From positions 1-64,000 of the forward strand of contig JAFABB010000026.1 of assembly GCA_023426245.1 (NCBI GenBank): a stretch of 64,000 nucleotides of DNA. The letters are read 5' to 3'. The number at the start of each line of letters is the position of its first letter. The stretch's first letter is position 1. Positions 1 to 8,842 of the stretch are shown in pieces. Origin of the DNA: Bacillota bacterium. Its GTDB lineage: Bacteria; Bacillota; UBA4882; UBA8346. Position numbers and translations under genes: made by a program. The notes under the pieces were generated by a model. That model worked only from the letters and a program-made list of their open reading frames with translations, was not told where the DNA came from and ran no database searches.

Positions 1-661
1 GTTTTTAATATTGAATTGATTTTATATAGCCTGTCGATTTGGCCCCGGGAACTCTGCGTTCTCTGTAGCCTAAAATACCGGTTCGGCATTTTGGGCATAA
101 AAAAAGCCCTGTATAAACTACAGCGGCATTTTGGGAATGATTAACCACTATCATTATATCACCTTTTTTTGGAAAAAGTGTGTCGATTTTGTGTCGGGAA
201 CTCCAAATGATGATAGGGCGGCGGTTCGCGAGCTTGGATATAAAAAAATACCATCTTTAACTGGTAAATTAAATTCAACACCAGGTAATAATTTTAGAAA
301 ACTCTTTCACCACACGGGTTTGATGAACCGCAGAACTCTTGGAGATTATAAAACCGGCTTTTTATTTTTACACCCTCATGCCCCTCCTACCCCTCTTGAT
401 TATAAATTGTCTACCAGATGTCTCATCAGTTCAAAATGATTTTGAAAATTTTGTGGAGCTATATATATAAAAATTGGCCTAAAAAAAGTTAACGGAGACA
501 GGATTTACGGGATTTACAGGATTCACAGGATTAAAACCTGGTAAATTGGGCTGAAAAAACAGATAATTCATAGGGTTTTAAAGAAATCCCGTAAATCCAT
601 AAAATCATGTGAATCCCGTTTACGTTCTTTTAGTTAGGCCCGCGGTATAGTTTAACCATGC
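1..661. other. Non-coding stretch with repeats, no convincing gene
   Basis: No open frame here has a ribosome site or recognisable product. A frame of about 100 codons on the plus strand (131-439) lacks a ribosome site and has low-complexity translation, so I do not call it. Two short motifs occur twice: TGTCGATTT followed by CGGGAACTC near 32-55 and 180-205, and CGGCATTTTGGG near 86 and 124. The rest is AT-rich, and its 3' part holds the inverted repeat listed separately. Confidence 0.5.
489..626. repeat. Imperfect 138-bp inverted repeat built on GGATTTAC units
   Basis: The left arm (about 489-531) contains GGATTTAC/GGATTCAC units with a period of about 11-12 bases. The right arm (about 585-626) is its imperfect reverse complement, with AAATCCCGTAAATCC. 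Just inside the arms TTAAAACC and GGTTTTAA also pair, so the whole stretch can fold as one long hairpin. Similar AATCCTGT-type repeats are common in intergenic DNA of many bacteria. It lies between no obvious genes, so its role is unknown. Confidence 0.6.
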
Positions 662-802
662 ATGGTCAGGCTCAAAATACCTATTATTTCATCCGATATA
701 GAATTTTTTTGCCTTTTTTACGAGGGAAAAGAGGGGCATGAGGTCCAAAAAATAAATAAAAATGAAAAGGATTGGTTTTTACAGATAACGGTAAGGTTTG
801 AT

Positions 803-886
803 GAAATGAAATCAACCAAGGGAGAAATGGAAAAAATGTTTGGAGAAATGAAATCAACCAAGGGAGAAATGGAAAAAATGTTTGAA
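803..886 (+). repeat. Two tandem copies of a 42-bp unit
   Basis: The unit beginning GAAATGAAATCAACCAAGGG at 803 is repeated nearly exactly at 845. The period of 42 is a multiple of three, so an open frame of 118 codons (662-1018) would carry a 14-residue repeat, KSTKGEMEKMF plus three, of coiled-coil character. That frame has no ribosome site, and a minus-strand frame is open over the same span, so I report the repeat but not a gene. Confidence 0.7.
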
Positions 887-1015
887 GAAACGGAACCGGA
901 AATCGCTGGAGCTGCGGAAACGGCTCTCCGGCTACCGGAAGGAAACCGGAAAGCCGCTGATTTTATAGTTGCATTCCAAGAATATAGCGCTGTTTCAGCG
1001 GTGGCCATTATCCCG

Positions 1016-1067
1016 TGAAAAGCACGAATTCCAGGAAAAAGGCGTTCCCCGTTTTTCGTGCTTTTCA
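1016..1067. terminator. Stem-loop downstream of the first GH42 gene
   Basis: Perfect 13-base arms, TGAAAAGCACGAA (1016-1028) and TTCGTGCTTTTCA (1055-1067), enclose a 26-base loop. It lies 37 bases beyond the stop of the minus-strand GH42 gene. No T-run follows on either strand, so it may act as an mRNA 3'-end stabiliser rather than a true intrinsic terminator. Confidence 0.45.
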
Positions 1068-1103
1068 TAGTCCGGCGCATTCATGGATAGCGCTATATCA
1101 TCA

Positions 1104-3134
1104 TCATCCTTGCTGTTCTAAAATAACGACTTCTTTAGGGGCCAATGTTATTTTATCCGTCACCGGGCGATTCGTGATCCGATCGCTGTAAGTGCCGGCC
1201 GGTAAAGTAACAGTTATTTCGTGGTCATTGTGATTCAGGATAAAGTAGTAGTGCCGGTCTTTTTGGGAACGCTTGCGAACTTCCACTCCGGATGGGGCGA
1301 CTATTGGCGCGGTAATTTTCAGTTCCCGGCATAGATAATCCAAAAATTTGGTTAAGAAGTAAGGCTCCGGCTGTGTTGCCAGATAGTAAGCTTTGCCCTG
1401 ACCCAAAATATTCTCCGTCAAACAGGGATCGCCTGCATGGTAATCATCGAGAAAGCTTGCCAGCACTTTGGCATTTTGGGGATGAACAACCTCACACCAT
1501 AAATTGCAATCATATTCCCCCTTGAAGTCCCCCAAAGGATGACTTAGGCGGATGCGGTTTGTCATATGAGGCTCCAAAGGATCAAATTCTTCCACCGCCA
1601 GACCCAAGAGCTCTTGAAGCGGTCCGGGATATCCGCCCGGGAAAACGCCATCGGTTTCATCCACAATGCCGCTGAAGAAAGTGGCAATGAACGTACCGCC
1701 GTGGGCCACATAATTCTCCAGGCTTTCTTTCAGCCCCGGTTTCACCATATACAGCAAGGGAGCAACCACCAGTTTGTAGGGAGTCAGGTCGGCATCAACC
1801 GGAACAAAGTCAACCGGGATGTTCATTTCATAGAAGGGTTTATAAAAATTGCGGATTTGTTCCAGGTAATTTACGCCGGCGCTGGGTCTTTGGACGTATT
1901 CCACGGCCCACCAGTTCTCATAGTCGAAAAGAATGGCCACTTTGGATTCGATCTTTGAACCAACCAGGGGAGCCAGAACTTTCAATTCGCTCCCGAGTCC
2001 GGCGACCTCTTTAAAGACGCGGGACTGGTCGTTTCCGGTATGGGTCACGACTGCGCTGTGGAATTTTTCCGCCCCTTTGCGGGATTGGCGCCATTGAAAA
2101 AACATGATGGCGTCCGCACCGTGGGCCATGGCCTGATAGCTCCAAAGCTTCATTACGCCCGGCCTTTTATTGGTGTTGACCGGACGCCAGTTTACGTTAT
2201 TCGGAGCCTGTTCCATCAAGATAAAGGGTTGGCCGTTTTTCAAGCCCCGCATCAGATCGTGGTTAAAAGCCGCCCAGTCCGGCGAGGTATTGGGTTCGGG
2301 ATCGGGGTAGCTGTCCCAGGAAATCATATCGATCTCCGTGGCCCATTTAAAATAATCCAACGGTTTGAAATCACCCATAAAGTTGGTTGTGATAGGGACG
2401 TGGGGAGTGATGGATTGAATGATTTGCTTCTCCCCCAGATAACACTCAAAAAGGCTGTCCGACATGAAGCGTTTATAGTCCAACACCTGGCTGGGATTGG
2501 GGAAAGTGGAAGTCGTCCTGGGAGGAATGATTTCCGACCATTGATAATAGTGCTGACTCCAAAAGTTGGTACCCCAGGCCTCATTCACTTTTTCAATGGT
2601 TCCGTATTTCCGGGTGAGCCAGTTCCGGAAGGCCTCGGCACAGTTGTCGCAGTAACAAATCGGGGTATGGCAGGCGTATTCGTTGTTGATATGCCAAAGG
2701 GCAAGGGCGGGATGGTTTTTATATCTTTCCGCCATTTTGGCGACCAATGCTTGTCCAAGGCGGCGATAGCTAGGGCTGTTGGGACAATAGGACTGACGGG
2801 AGCCATAACTGATCCGGTTGCCGTCGGCGCTCACCGGCAGGATATCGGGATATTTCCGGGACAGCCAAGCCGGTTGAGCAGCCGTTGCAGTGGCCAGAAC
2901 CACGGAAATACCGTTTTGAGCCAAAAGATCCAGCAAGCGGTCGAACCATTCAAAGTTGTAAGTTTCTTCACTTGGTTGCAATAGGGCCCAACTGAAGATA
3001 CCGACACTGACCATATTAACCCCGGCCTTTTTCATGAGAGCCATATCTTCCTGCCAGACCGACTCGGGCCACTGCTCCGGATTATAGTCGCCTCCATAAA
3101 AAATTTTCGGGGATGGGTTGGGATTGGGAATCAT
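1104..3134 (-). CDS. Beta-galactosidase, glycoside hydrolase family 42
   Basis: Predicted to release terminal beta-D-galactose from oligosaccharides in the cytoplasm. The protein is 676 residues, usual for GH42. It starts with the family signature FYGGDYNPEQWP. The acid/base glutamate is E152 in WHINNEY and the nucleophile is E308 in FILMEQ; both are present. A cysteine cluster (CYCDNC, about 160-165) matches the zinc-binding site seen in many GH42 enzymes. The start at 3134 is chosen because AAGGAGG lies 6 bases upstream; a longer frame to 3161 has no such site. There is no signal peptide. It stands alone on the minus strand, with a second GH42 enzyme 12 kb away on the plus strand. Linkage preference (lactose, galactan or arabinogalactan fragments) cannot be read from sequence. 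Confidence 0.95.
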   Translation of the reverse strand: MIPNPNPSPKIFYGGDYNPEQWPESVWQEDMALMKKAGVNMVSVGIFSWALLQPSEETYNFEWFDRLLDLLAQNGISVVLATATAAQPAWLSRKYPDILPVSADGNRISYGSRQSYCPNSPSYRRLGQALVAKMAERYKNHPALALWHINNEYACHTPICYCDNCAEAFRNWLTRKYGTIEKVNEAWGTNFWSQHYYQWSEIIPPRTTSTFPNPSQVLDYKRFMSDSLFECYLGEKQIIQSITPHVPITTNFMGDFKPLDYFKWATEIDMISWDSYPDPEPNTSPDWAAFNHDLMRGLKNGQPFILMEQAPNNVNWRPVNTNKRPGVMKLWSYQAMAHGADAIMFFQWRQSRKGAEKFHSAVVTHTGNDQSRVFKEVAGLGSELKVLAPLVGSKIESKVAILFDYENWWAVEYVQRPSAGVNYLEQIRNFYKPFYEMNIPVDFVPVDADLTPYKLVVAPLLYMVKPGLKESLENYVAHGGTFIATFFSGIVDETDGVFPGGYPGPLQELLGLAVEEFDPLEPHMTNRIRLSHPLGDFKGEYDCNLWCEVVHPQNAKVLASFLDDYHAGDPCLTENILGQGKAYYLATQPEPYFLTKFLDYLCRELKITAPIVAPSGVEVRKRSQKDRHYYFILNHNDHEITVTLPAGTYSDRITNRPVTDKITLAPKEVVILEQQG

Positions 3135-3247
3135 TGGAATCCTCCTTGTATTTTTAATCAAAAGGTTTAACCCTTTAAAATGATTGATCTACTTAGAAAA
3201 TACTTTTAACCCAGATTCTTCGGCTCGTTTTGCGAGCCGCCGTCGAA

Positions 3248-3318
3248 CAGCCACCCTGGCGGTATTTTCGCGCGCATTAATGCGCGGCTTCGTTGCCCGG
3301 GCAAAGCCAGGGTGGCTG
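3248..3318. repeat. 71-bp three-armed palindromic element
   Basis: Outer arms CAGCCACCCTGGC (3248-3260) and GCCAGGGTGGCTG (3306-3318) pair perfectly. Inside are two further perfect palindromes, CGCGCATTAATGCGCG (3271-3286) and TTGCCCGGGCAA (3293-3304). The single strand would fold as a stem with two side hairpins. It lies between the TauE-type permease gene and the GH42 gene. The element at 28951-29006 has the same architecture with a different sequence. Confidence 0.8.
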
Positions 3319-3348
3319 ACTACCTTGCAATCAGGGATGAATCTTTGT

Positions 3349-4098
3349 TTACGGATGCAGATTGTTGATGATTAAAAACACCCCGCTGACAGCCATTAAG
3401 GCTTGAATTCCCTTGCGGATATGATCGTCGCGAAGATGCAAATCCATTCTGCTGCTTAACCCCATTCCGAGAAGGGCCGCGGGAAGAAGCACCAGAGATA
3501 GCTTTATGATTTGCCAATTCAAAATAGATTGCCACCAGTAACTCAGGCAACGGAAAATATTGTCGAAGATAAAAACGAAACATAAATTACCCCGGTACTC
3601 GCTGCGGTTTCCGGCAAATCGATCGATGGCTGCCGCCAATAAAGCCCCGATTCCAAAAAGCCCCATTAAAACTCCGGAGATGATTCCAATAAGCCAGAAT
3701 AACTCCGGACGCCATTTTTGATTGCTTGCTTTTGATTTGTGAAATTGCATTTCCAGAGCCAATAGGATGAGCACGACACCCAGGATAACTTTTAAAAGAT
3801 GATCCGATCCCTTACCAAGCAGGAGAGTGCCCGGGATATTGCCTAAAATCACCGCAATGGAAAGTGGAATGACGATTTTAAAGTTGATATGGCGGCGGTT
3901 CTTCCAAGCCAGATATGCATTGGTGGGAAGGCTCAACAATAAGTCGACCGGAGTAACAAGGCGGTTTTCTTTAAAAACCGAAAGGAAGGAGTTCATCACC
4001 AAAGTATTGCCAAAACCGGTGAGAGTTTTGATAAAATAAGCCAGCATTGTAATGGTGAAAAAGAGAAAGACTGGATTTGTCATTTTCATGATTTCCAT
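3349..4098 (-). CDS. TauE/SafE (TSUP) family membrane permease
   Basis: A 249-residue polytopic membrane protein with about seven or eight hydrophobic segments. The GFGNTLVMNSFL stretch near the N-terminus and the GxxxGLFGIGALL stretch near residue 145 fit the sulfite exporter TauE/SafE (4-toluene sulfonate uptake) family. Members export or import small organosulfur or organic anions; the substrate here is unknown. Length is typical. No strong ribosome site is seen before 4098, and the in-frame ATG at 4083 is a possible start. It sits upstream of the GH42 gene on the same strand, separated by the three-armed palindrome, so co-transcription is possible but unproven. It is divergent from the AraC gene. 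Confidence 0.8.
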   Translation of the reverse strand: MEIMKMTNPVFLFFTITMLAYFIKTLTGFGNTLVMNSFLSVFKENRLVTPVDLLLSLPTNAYLAWKNRRHINFKIVIPLSIAVILGNIPGTLLLGKGSDHLLKVILGVVLILLALEMQFHKSKASNQKWRPELFWLIGIISGVLMGLFGIGALLAAAIDRFAGNRSEYRGNLCFVFIFDNIFRCLSYWWQSILNWQIIKLSLVLLPAALLGMGLSSRMDLHLRDDHIRKGIQALMAVSGVFLIINNLHP

Positions 4099-4205
4099 TT
4101 TTATGCTATAGTATAACTATATTCATATTATAAGATTATAAAATTGCTCCATCAATCAAACGATATGAAGATGAGTATTAAAATTTGAAGGGAATTTGAA
4201 ATCGA

Positions 4206-5033
4206 GTGCTGAATCACATTTTTCCGGTTGTCAGCGAATCCGAAAGGGGGCTCCCCTTATATTTGGCGGGAGTGGGATGTCATCATCATCAAGAACATAT
4301 CACAAGACCGGATGGATATCCGACGTTTCAGTGGATTCAGTGCCATAAAGGACAAGGAGAGTTAATTGTGGGAGGCCAGTCGCACCGGGTCGGCCCGGAG
4401 CAAGGCGTGCTTTTGTATCCGAATGAGGCTCATGAATATTATGAGACCAACGGACCTTGGGAGGTTGACTGGATAGGTTTCAGCGGCGCTTCGGTTGAGG
4501 GGTTTGTCAATCAGTTAGGCTTTAGGAGCTCCAATGTTTTTTATATCATTCACGGAGAGAAGACCCTTGCCAAAATGCGGCTGGCCCTTAAAATTGCCCA
4601 GTCCGGCGACTCTTTTAGAGGTTTGCAATGTTCCGGCATTATTTATGAGTTATTGTTGGATTTGTATAAGTACACCTCCTCCAGTAATGATGCTTCGATA
4701 CTGCAACAACATTCCCGGATCAAACCGGTGCTGGATTACATGGAAGAAAACTACTCCAGGGTCATTACTTTGGAAGACCTGGCCCATACCATCCATATTT
4801 CCCCGCAACATTTATGTTTGTTATTTAAAAATACTCTAAAAATCCGGCCCTTTGAACATCTTAACCGTGTTCGAATCAATAAAAGCAAAGATTTGATGTT
4901 TGCCGGACGGGACCTGGAGATCAAAACCATCGCCGGAATGGTGGGGTTTGATAATGTCAGTTATTTTTGCGCTGTGTTTAAAGAACTTGAAGGACTCAGC
5001 CCGGGACAGTTTCGAAAATTGCACGGAATATAA
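4206..5033 (+). CDS. AraC family transcriptional regulator with cupin-like sensor domain
   Basis: 275 residues: an N-terminal cupin-type sugar-sensing half (about 1-160, with HHHQEHITRPDGYPTFQW and the GPEQGVLLYPNEAHEY strand pair) and a C-terminal double helix-turn-helix (about 175-275, ISPQHLCLLFK and IAGMVGFDNVSYFCAVFK). The start is a GTG with a weak GAAGGGAA site 15 bases upstream, so the exact start is uncertain. Only 27 bases separate it from the sensor kinase gene, so AraC, kinase and response regulator probably form one regulatory operon for the galactoside genes downstream. It is divergent from the TauE-type permease gene. Confidence 0.88.
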   Translation: MLNHIFPVVSESERGLPLYLAGVGCHHHQEHITRPDGYPTFQWIQCHKGQGELIVGGQSHRVGPEQGVLLYPNEAHEYYETNGPWEVDWIGFSGASVEGFVNQLGFRSSNVFYIIHGEKTLAKMRLALKIAQSGDSFRGLQCSGIIYELLLDLYKYTSSSNDASILQQHSRIKPVLDYMEENYSRVITLEDLAHTIHISPQHLCLLFKNTLKIRPFEHLNRVRINKSKDLMFAGRDLEIKTIAGMVGFDNVSYFCAVFKELEGLSPGQFRKLHGI

Positions 5034-5060
5034 TCTTAGGATTGCAGGCAAGGAGGCGCC

Positions 5061-6914
5061 ATGATCTCCTCGAAAAGTATCGCCGCTCATTATTTGAAGG
5101 GCTTTATATTGATGATTGTTTTACCGGTTTTGGTCGTCCATATCCTCTTCAATCACTTCTATATTCAAAGTTTACAAAAGAATGCCTCCGATCAAATCCT
5201 GCAGGCGATGGATCAAATCTCCAACAGACTGGCCGATGAAGGAAAGCGGGCTTCTCTGTTGGGGGCAACCATTGCCAGTGATGATCAAATCCTTGGTTTG
5301 GCAAACCGGTGGAACCATGAAAAGGATTTGAATCATAAATTGACGCTGGCTAGTGAGATCGATTCCAAACTCGACTATTTATTTAATTATACCAACGAGG
5401 TCGAGTCGATCATGTTCTTTTTTAGGAATTCCGGAAGTTATTTTTACAAGACTCCTCTGGCGGCTGAAGAATCCCTGGTTCGCAAAGAAACAGGGTTTGC
5501 CGCAGCACTCCGAAACAGAAACAAAGCGATACTCACCGGTTCAATGAACTCTATCCTCCTGAGCAACAGCCCCCGGTATATCCTTTCCGTATGGATAACC
5601 CCGGCCGTCGCCGATTATCACAATGATGTAACCGTTATTCTTTGCGCATTCCGCTCCAATGGAATGAACAACATTCTGTTCGAATCGGGGAATCCCCGCT
5701 TGGGAGAGTTTTTGCTTGCCGGAAGCGATGGACAAATCATCGGGGCCGGGGATCAAAGGTATTTCAATCAAAACATCCGGGATCTAAAATTTTTGAAAAA
5801 GCAGGCGGTTTCGGATCGTCAATCATTCACCGCCACTGTAAAAAAGCGAAAAATGTTTATTTCCATTTGCAATGTGCCCAAAATGAACTGGGAGCTCATT
5901 AACATCCAGGATTACCGGGTGATAACCCATAACATTGACAAGTTATGGCGGTATGCAACGCTGATCATCTTTTTGTTCATTGGCTTATTTTTGGCATTTA
6001 GCGCCTTGTTTTTTCGAAAGATTATCTTGCCGCTAAACCGGCTGATCCGGCAGATGAGATTGGTGGAACAGGGTAATTTTGAAGCCCAGATTGAAGTGGG
6101 GGGCAACGATGAACTTCATCAACTGGGAGAATCCTTTAATAAAATGGTGTATGAGATCAAAAACCTGATGATCGAAAGGGATATTCAAGAGAAAGCACGC
6201 GGCAAAGCCGAGTTGGAAGCCTTAAAATCACAGATCAATCCGCATTTTATCGCCAATACCTTGAATTCGATCCGGCTGATGGCCATGATCGCCAAAGCCG
6301 GCAGTATTCAGAAGATGATTGAAGCCCTCATGAAACTGCTTTCTTCCTCGCTTGGCAAAGATGAAGCCACGACTGCAATTGCCGAGGAAATGGAAAATCT
6401 GCAAAATTACGTTCACATCATGAAAGTCAGGTATGGTGACAAATTCGACGTCATTTTCAATATTGATCAGGATTTACTGAATACCGGCATTTTAAAAATG
6501 ATTCTGCAACCGATTTTAGAAAATGCAATTCTCCATGGGATGAGTGAGAAGGAATCCAAAGGCGTCATTAAGGTCTCCGGCAGCCTCATTTGTAATGACC
6601 TCATCCACGATGGTCTCATTCAAGATGGCCCCATCCGGGGGGATGTCGTCTTTGAAATTTATGATAACGGAGTGGGAATCTCACCCGATCAGGTCCGTGA
6701 ATTGCTGAAGGGGGATTTCAGGAATCCCAAGGGTTTCAGCAGTATCGGCATTGGTAATGTGGAGAGCCGGATTAAGCTTAATTACGGTAACCGCTATGGA
6801 TTAACAATCGAAAGTGTCTTGGGGCAATATACCCTTGTGAAAGTAAAGCTGCCGCTGATCGGTGTTGCGAAGGGGGAATTCGGGAATGTATCAAGTGATG
6901 GTTGTGGACGATGA
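5061..6914 (+). CDS. YesM-type sensor histidine kinase
   Basis: 617 residues. One transmembrane helix lies at about 13-33, then an extracytoplasmic sensor region to about 297, a second helix at 298-318, HAMP (about 320-372), the LytS/YesM phosphoacceptor motif INPHF with H395, and a HATPase domain (QPILENAILHG near 483, DNGVGI at 535). The start at 5061 has AAGGAGG upstream. The sensor region probably reads an extracellular sugar or a loaded binding protein; that is inference. Its 3' end overlaps the response regulator by 29 bases. Odd feature: the ATPase domain contains four tandem 15-bp units (6585-6644), giving LICND, LIHDG, LIQDG and PIRGD in a surface loop before the DNG motif. Confidence 0.92.
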   Translation: MISSKSIAAHYLKGFILMIVLPVLVVHILFNHFYIQSLQKNASDQILQAMDQISNRLADEGKRASLLGATIASDDQILGLANRWNHEKDLNHKLTLASEIDSKLDYLFNYTNEVESIMFFFRNSGSYFYKTPLAAEESLVRKETGFAAALRNRNKAILTGSMNSILLSNSPRYILSVWITPAVADYHNDVTVILCAFRSNGMNNILFESGNPRLGEFLLAGSDGQIIGAGDQRYFNQNIRDLKFLKKQAVSDRQSFTATVKKRKMFISICNVPKMNWELINIQDYRVITHNIDKLWRYATLIIFLFIGLFLAFSALFFRKIILPLNRLIRQMRLVEQGNFEAQIEVGGNDELHQLGESFNKMVYEIKNLMIERDIQEKARGKAELEALKSQINPHFIANTLNSIRLMAMIAKAGSIQKMIEALMKLLSSSLGKDEATTAIAEEMENLQNYVHIMKVRYGDKFDVIFNIDQDLLNTGILKMILQPILENAILHGMSEKESKGVIKVSGSLICNDLIHDGLIQDGPIRGDVVFEIYDNGVGISPDQVRELLKGDFRNPKGFSSIGIGNVESRIKLNYGNRYGLTIESVLGQYTLVKVKLPLIGVAKGEFGNVSSDGCGR

Positions 6915-8487
6915 ACCCATTGTCAGGTTAGCCATCAAATCCTTGGTTGATTGGGGGAATCATGGATTTATCGTTGAATTTGAAGCCGCCAATGGCAAGC
7001 AGGCGTTGAGACTCCTGGAAGAGCATCCTGAAATTGATATCGTAATTACCGATATCAATATGCCGGTAATGGACGGTTTGACCCTCATCGCAGAGGCCAA
7101 AAAAACAGATACCGCTGAAGGTATCATCGTACTTAGCGCTTATAATGACTATAAATTGGTTCGCCAGGCATTTAAGCTTGGGGTTAAAGATTACATTCTT
7201 AAAACCGAGATCAATGGCGAAAATATGTTGGCTCTCCTTATGAGCGTCGCCGCGGAACTGGAAGAAAACCGGAACCAAAGTAAGAAGGCCGCTTATCCCG
7301 AAAGTTATCAGACCCGCTATATGAAAGAAAAAATATTAAGGGATTCAATGTATACAACCGGCTCAGAGCTGGTGGAACAGATAAGGCAAACGGGGATCCG
7401 GCTTCGGGAAAACAATATTGTGCTCTGTTTTCTTTGGATTGATGATTATCAGACCGTGAGCGGCCGCTATGGCGATAATAGCCTGAAGTCATTTATGGAT
7501 ACGGTAGTCAATGCCATGGATCAGGTTTTAGCCGCCAACCGCCTGGGTGAAGTTATTTTAATTTCACCGGAGGAATATGTGCTATTACTCTCTTTTCCCG
7601 AGTTCAGCCAGCTTCGGATGAGAGAAAAAATACTGGAAATCCTGGGTCAGATCAAACATTCCCTGGTCAATTACTTGAATATCGATTTCTCTGCCGGGGT
7701 AAGCAAGGCCCGGGATGGCTTTCCATCGATCCCCGGTTTGTTGAAAGAAGCGGAATCCAATGCCAGATTACGCTTTATCTTCGGCAAAGGCCGGATTATC
7801 TTTCCCGAGGATGCCGCGGGCATAGGCGAAGTCCCCGCCAAGGGATTTTTTTGGAATCCTAACGATTTTTTGAACGCCCTGAAAGAAATGAATTCCGAAC
7901 GGGCCATCCGGGAGCTGAAAACGTTACTAGCGGCAATGAACTCTGCCAAAACCGTGAAGATGGAAAAGGGACTGGCTTATTCCATGGAATTGATTTTGAT
8001 TTTGGCAAACTTCCTGAATGAAAAAGGGGACGACCTCTTTGAGTTGCTGGGGACGGAAGAGGATATTTATACGAAGATTGCAGCTTTTGAAACCCAAAGC
8101 GAACGCAACGAATGGTTTGAGAAAACAACTTGTGAAATTCTGGAGTACCTGCGCGAAAAGAAGGATTATAAAGGAAACCGGGCTATTGCCAGGGCGCAAG
8201 AATTTGTCCGCCATTATTATCAGCAGGATTTGACTCTGAAAATGGCTGCTGATTATGTCGGACTCAGCGAAAGCCATTTCAGCTACATGTTTACCAAAAT
8301 AACCGGAACCTGTTTTATTGATTATCTCACCCATGTCAGGATCCAGAAAGCCAAAGAATTGTTAGCCAACACGAATTTGAAAATTTATGAAATCGGTTTG
8401 GCTGTGGGTTATAACAGCATTGAACATTTCAGCAGGGTGTTTAAGAAGAGCACGGGCTTTAGCCCCAATCACTACCGAATTTCCTGA
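6886..8487 (+). CDS. YesN-type response regulator with AraC DNA-binding domain
   Basis: 533 residues. The receiver domain (about 1-120) has the acidic pair D8-D9, phosphoacceptor D56 in ITDINMPVMDG and the conserved lysine of DYILK. A middle linker of unknown function follows, then a C-terminal AraC double helix-turn-helix (about 430-533: MAADYVGLSESHFSYMF, GLAVGYNSIEHFSRVFKK). The ATG at 6886 is chosen over an in-frame GTG at 6862 because AGGGGG sits 9 bases before it. It is the partner of the overlapping kinase and probably activates the binding-protein operon starting at 10879, which the intron now separates from it. Confidence 0.92.
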   Translation: MYQVMVVDDEPIVRLAIKSLVDWGNHGFIVEFEAANGKQALRLLEEHPEIDIVITDINMPVMDGLTLIAEAKKTDTAEGIIVLSAYNDYKLVRQAFKLGVKDYILKTEINGENMLALLMSVAAELEENRNQSKKAAYPESYQTRYMKEKILRDSMYTTGSELVEQIRQTGIRLRENNIVLCFLWIDDYQTVSGRYGDNSLKSFMDTVVNAMDQVLAANRLGEVILISPEEYVLLLSFPEFSQLRMREKILEILGQIKHSLVNYLNIDFSAGVSKARDGFPSIPGLLKEAESNARLRFIFGKGRIIFPEDAAGIGEVPAKGFFWNPNDFLNALKEMNSERAIRELKTLLAAMNSAKTVKMEKGLAYSMELILILANFLNEKGDDLFELLGTEEDIYTKIAAFETQSERNEWFEKTTCEILEYLREKKDYKGNRAIARAQEFVRHYYQQDLTLKMAADYVGLSESHFSYMFTKITGTCFIDYLTHVRIQKAKELLANTNLKIYEIGLAVGYNSIEHFSRVFKKSTGFSPNHYRIS

Positions 8488-8583
8488 GATAAAAGAAAAA
8501 TTGGTTATAAAGTAGATTCAGTAGACTGCCTAAAATCAACTCACCCCTTTTGTTACCCATTTTTTTGTAGATACCCATAGCAA

Positions 8584-8633
8584 TTCCCCTCTCTCTGACT
8601 GTCGGCAATTTCATGAAGCCTGAGAGAGGGGAA
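8584..8633. repeat. Hairpin with TTCCCCTCTCTC arms, copy 1
   Basis: TTCCCCTCTCTC (8584-8595) pairs with GAGAGAGGGGAA (8622-8633) across a 26-base loop. It follows the response regulator stop by about 100 bases and may serve as its terminator, although no T-run follows. A related hairpin lies at 8753-8799 in the opposite orientation. Confidence 0.6.
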
Positions 8634-8752
8634 AGTCGATTAACCGGAGTTCTTAATACGAACAGTCTTTTTCCGGGCTGATATATTCAAGTTTTTAAGC
8701 TAAATCTTTATAGCTTGCTTTTTTAACAATCAAATTGCTCAATAAAATTTGC

Positions 8753-8799
8753 TTCCCCTCTCTCAAACATTCATATAAAACGATCGTCGGAGAGGGGAA
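8753..8799. repeat. Hairpin with TTCCCCTCTC arms, copy 2, next to the intron
   Basis: TTCCCCTCTC (8753-8762) pairs with GAGAGGGGAA (8790-8799). A second small stem, ATAGCAAC-CAT-GTTGCTAT, abuts it, and the intron begins 44 bases later. Class C group II introns favour sites just after stem-loops or terminators, so this hairpin may be part of the target; that is inference. Confidence 0.55.
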
Positions 8800-8842
8800 T
8801 AGCAACCATGTTGCTATAACCCATAAGATAGCTGAAGGGGTG

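Noticed and set aside
131..439. Possible 102-residue protein at the window start
   Set aside because: TTG start with no ribosome site and unrecognisable translation.
662..1018. Possible 118-residue protein containing the 42-bp repeat
   Set aside because: No ribosome site, and an equally long antisense frame. The repeat is reported, the gene is not.
2040..2984. Plus-strand frame of 314 codons
   Set aside because: Lies fully antisense to the GH42 gene, whose active-site motifs are clear; a shadow frame.
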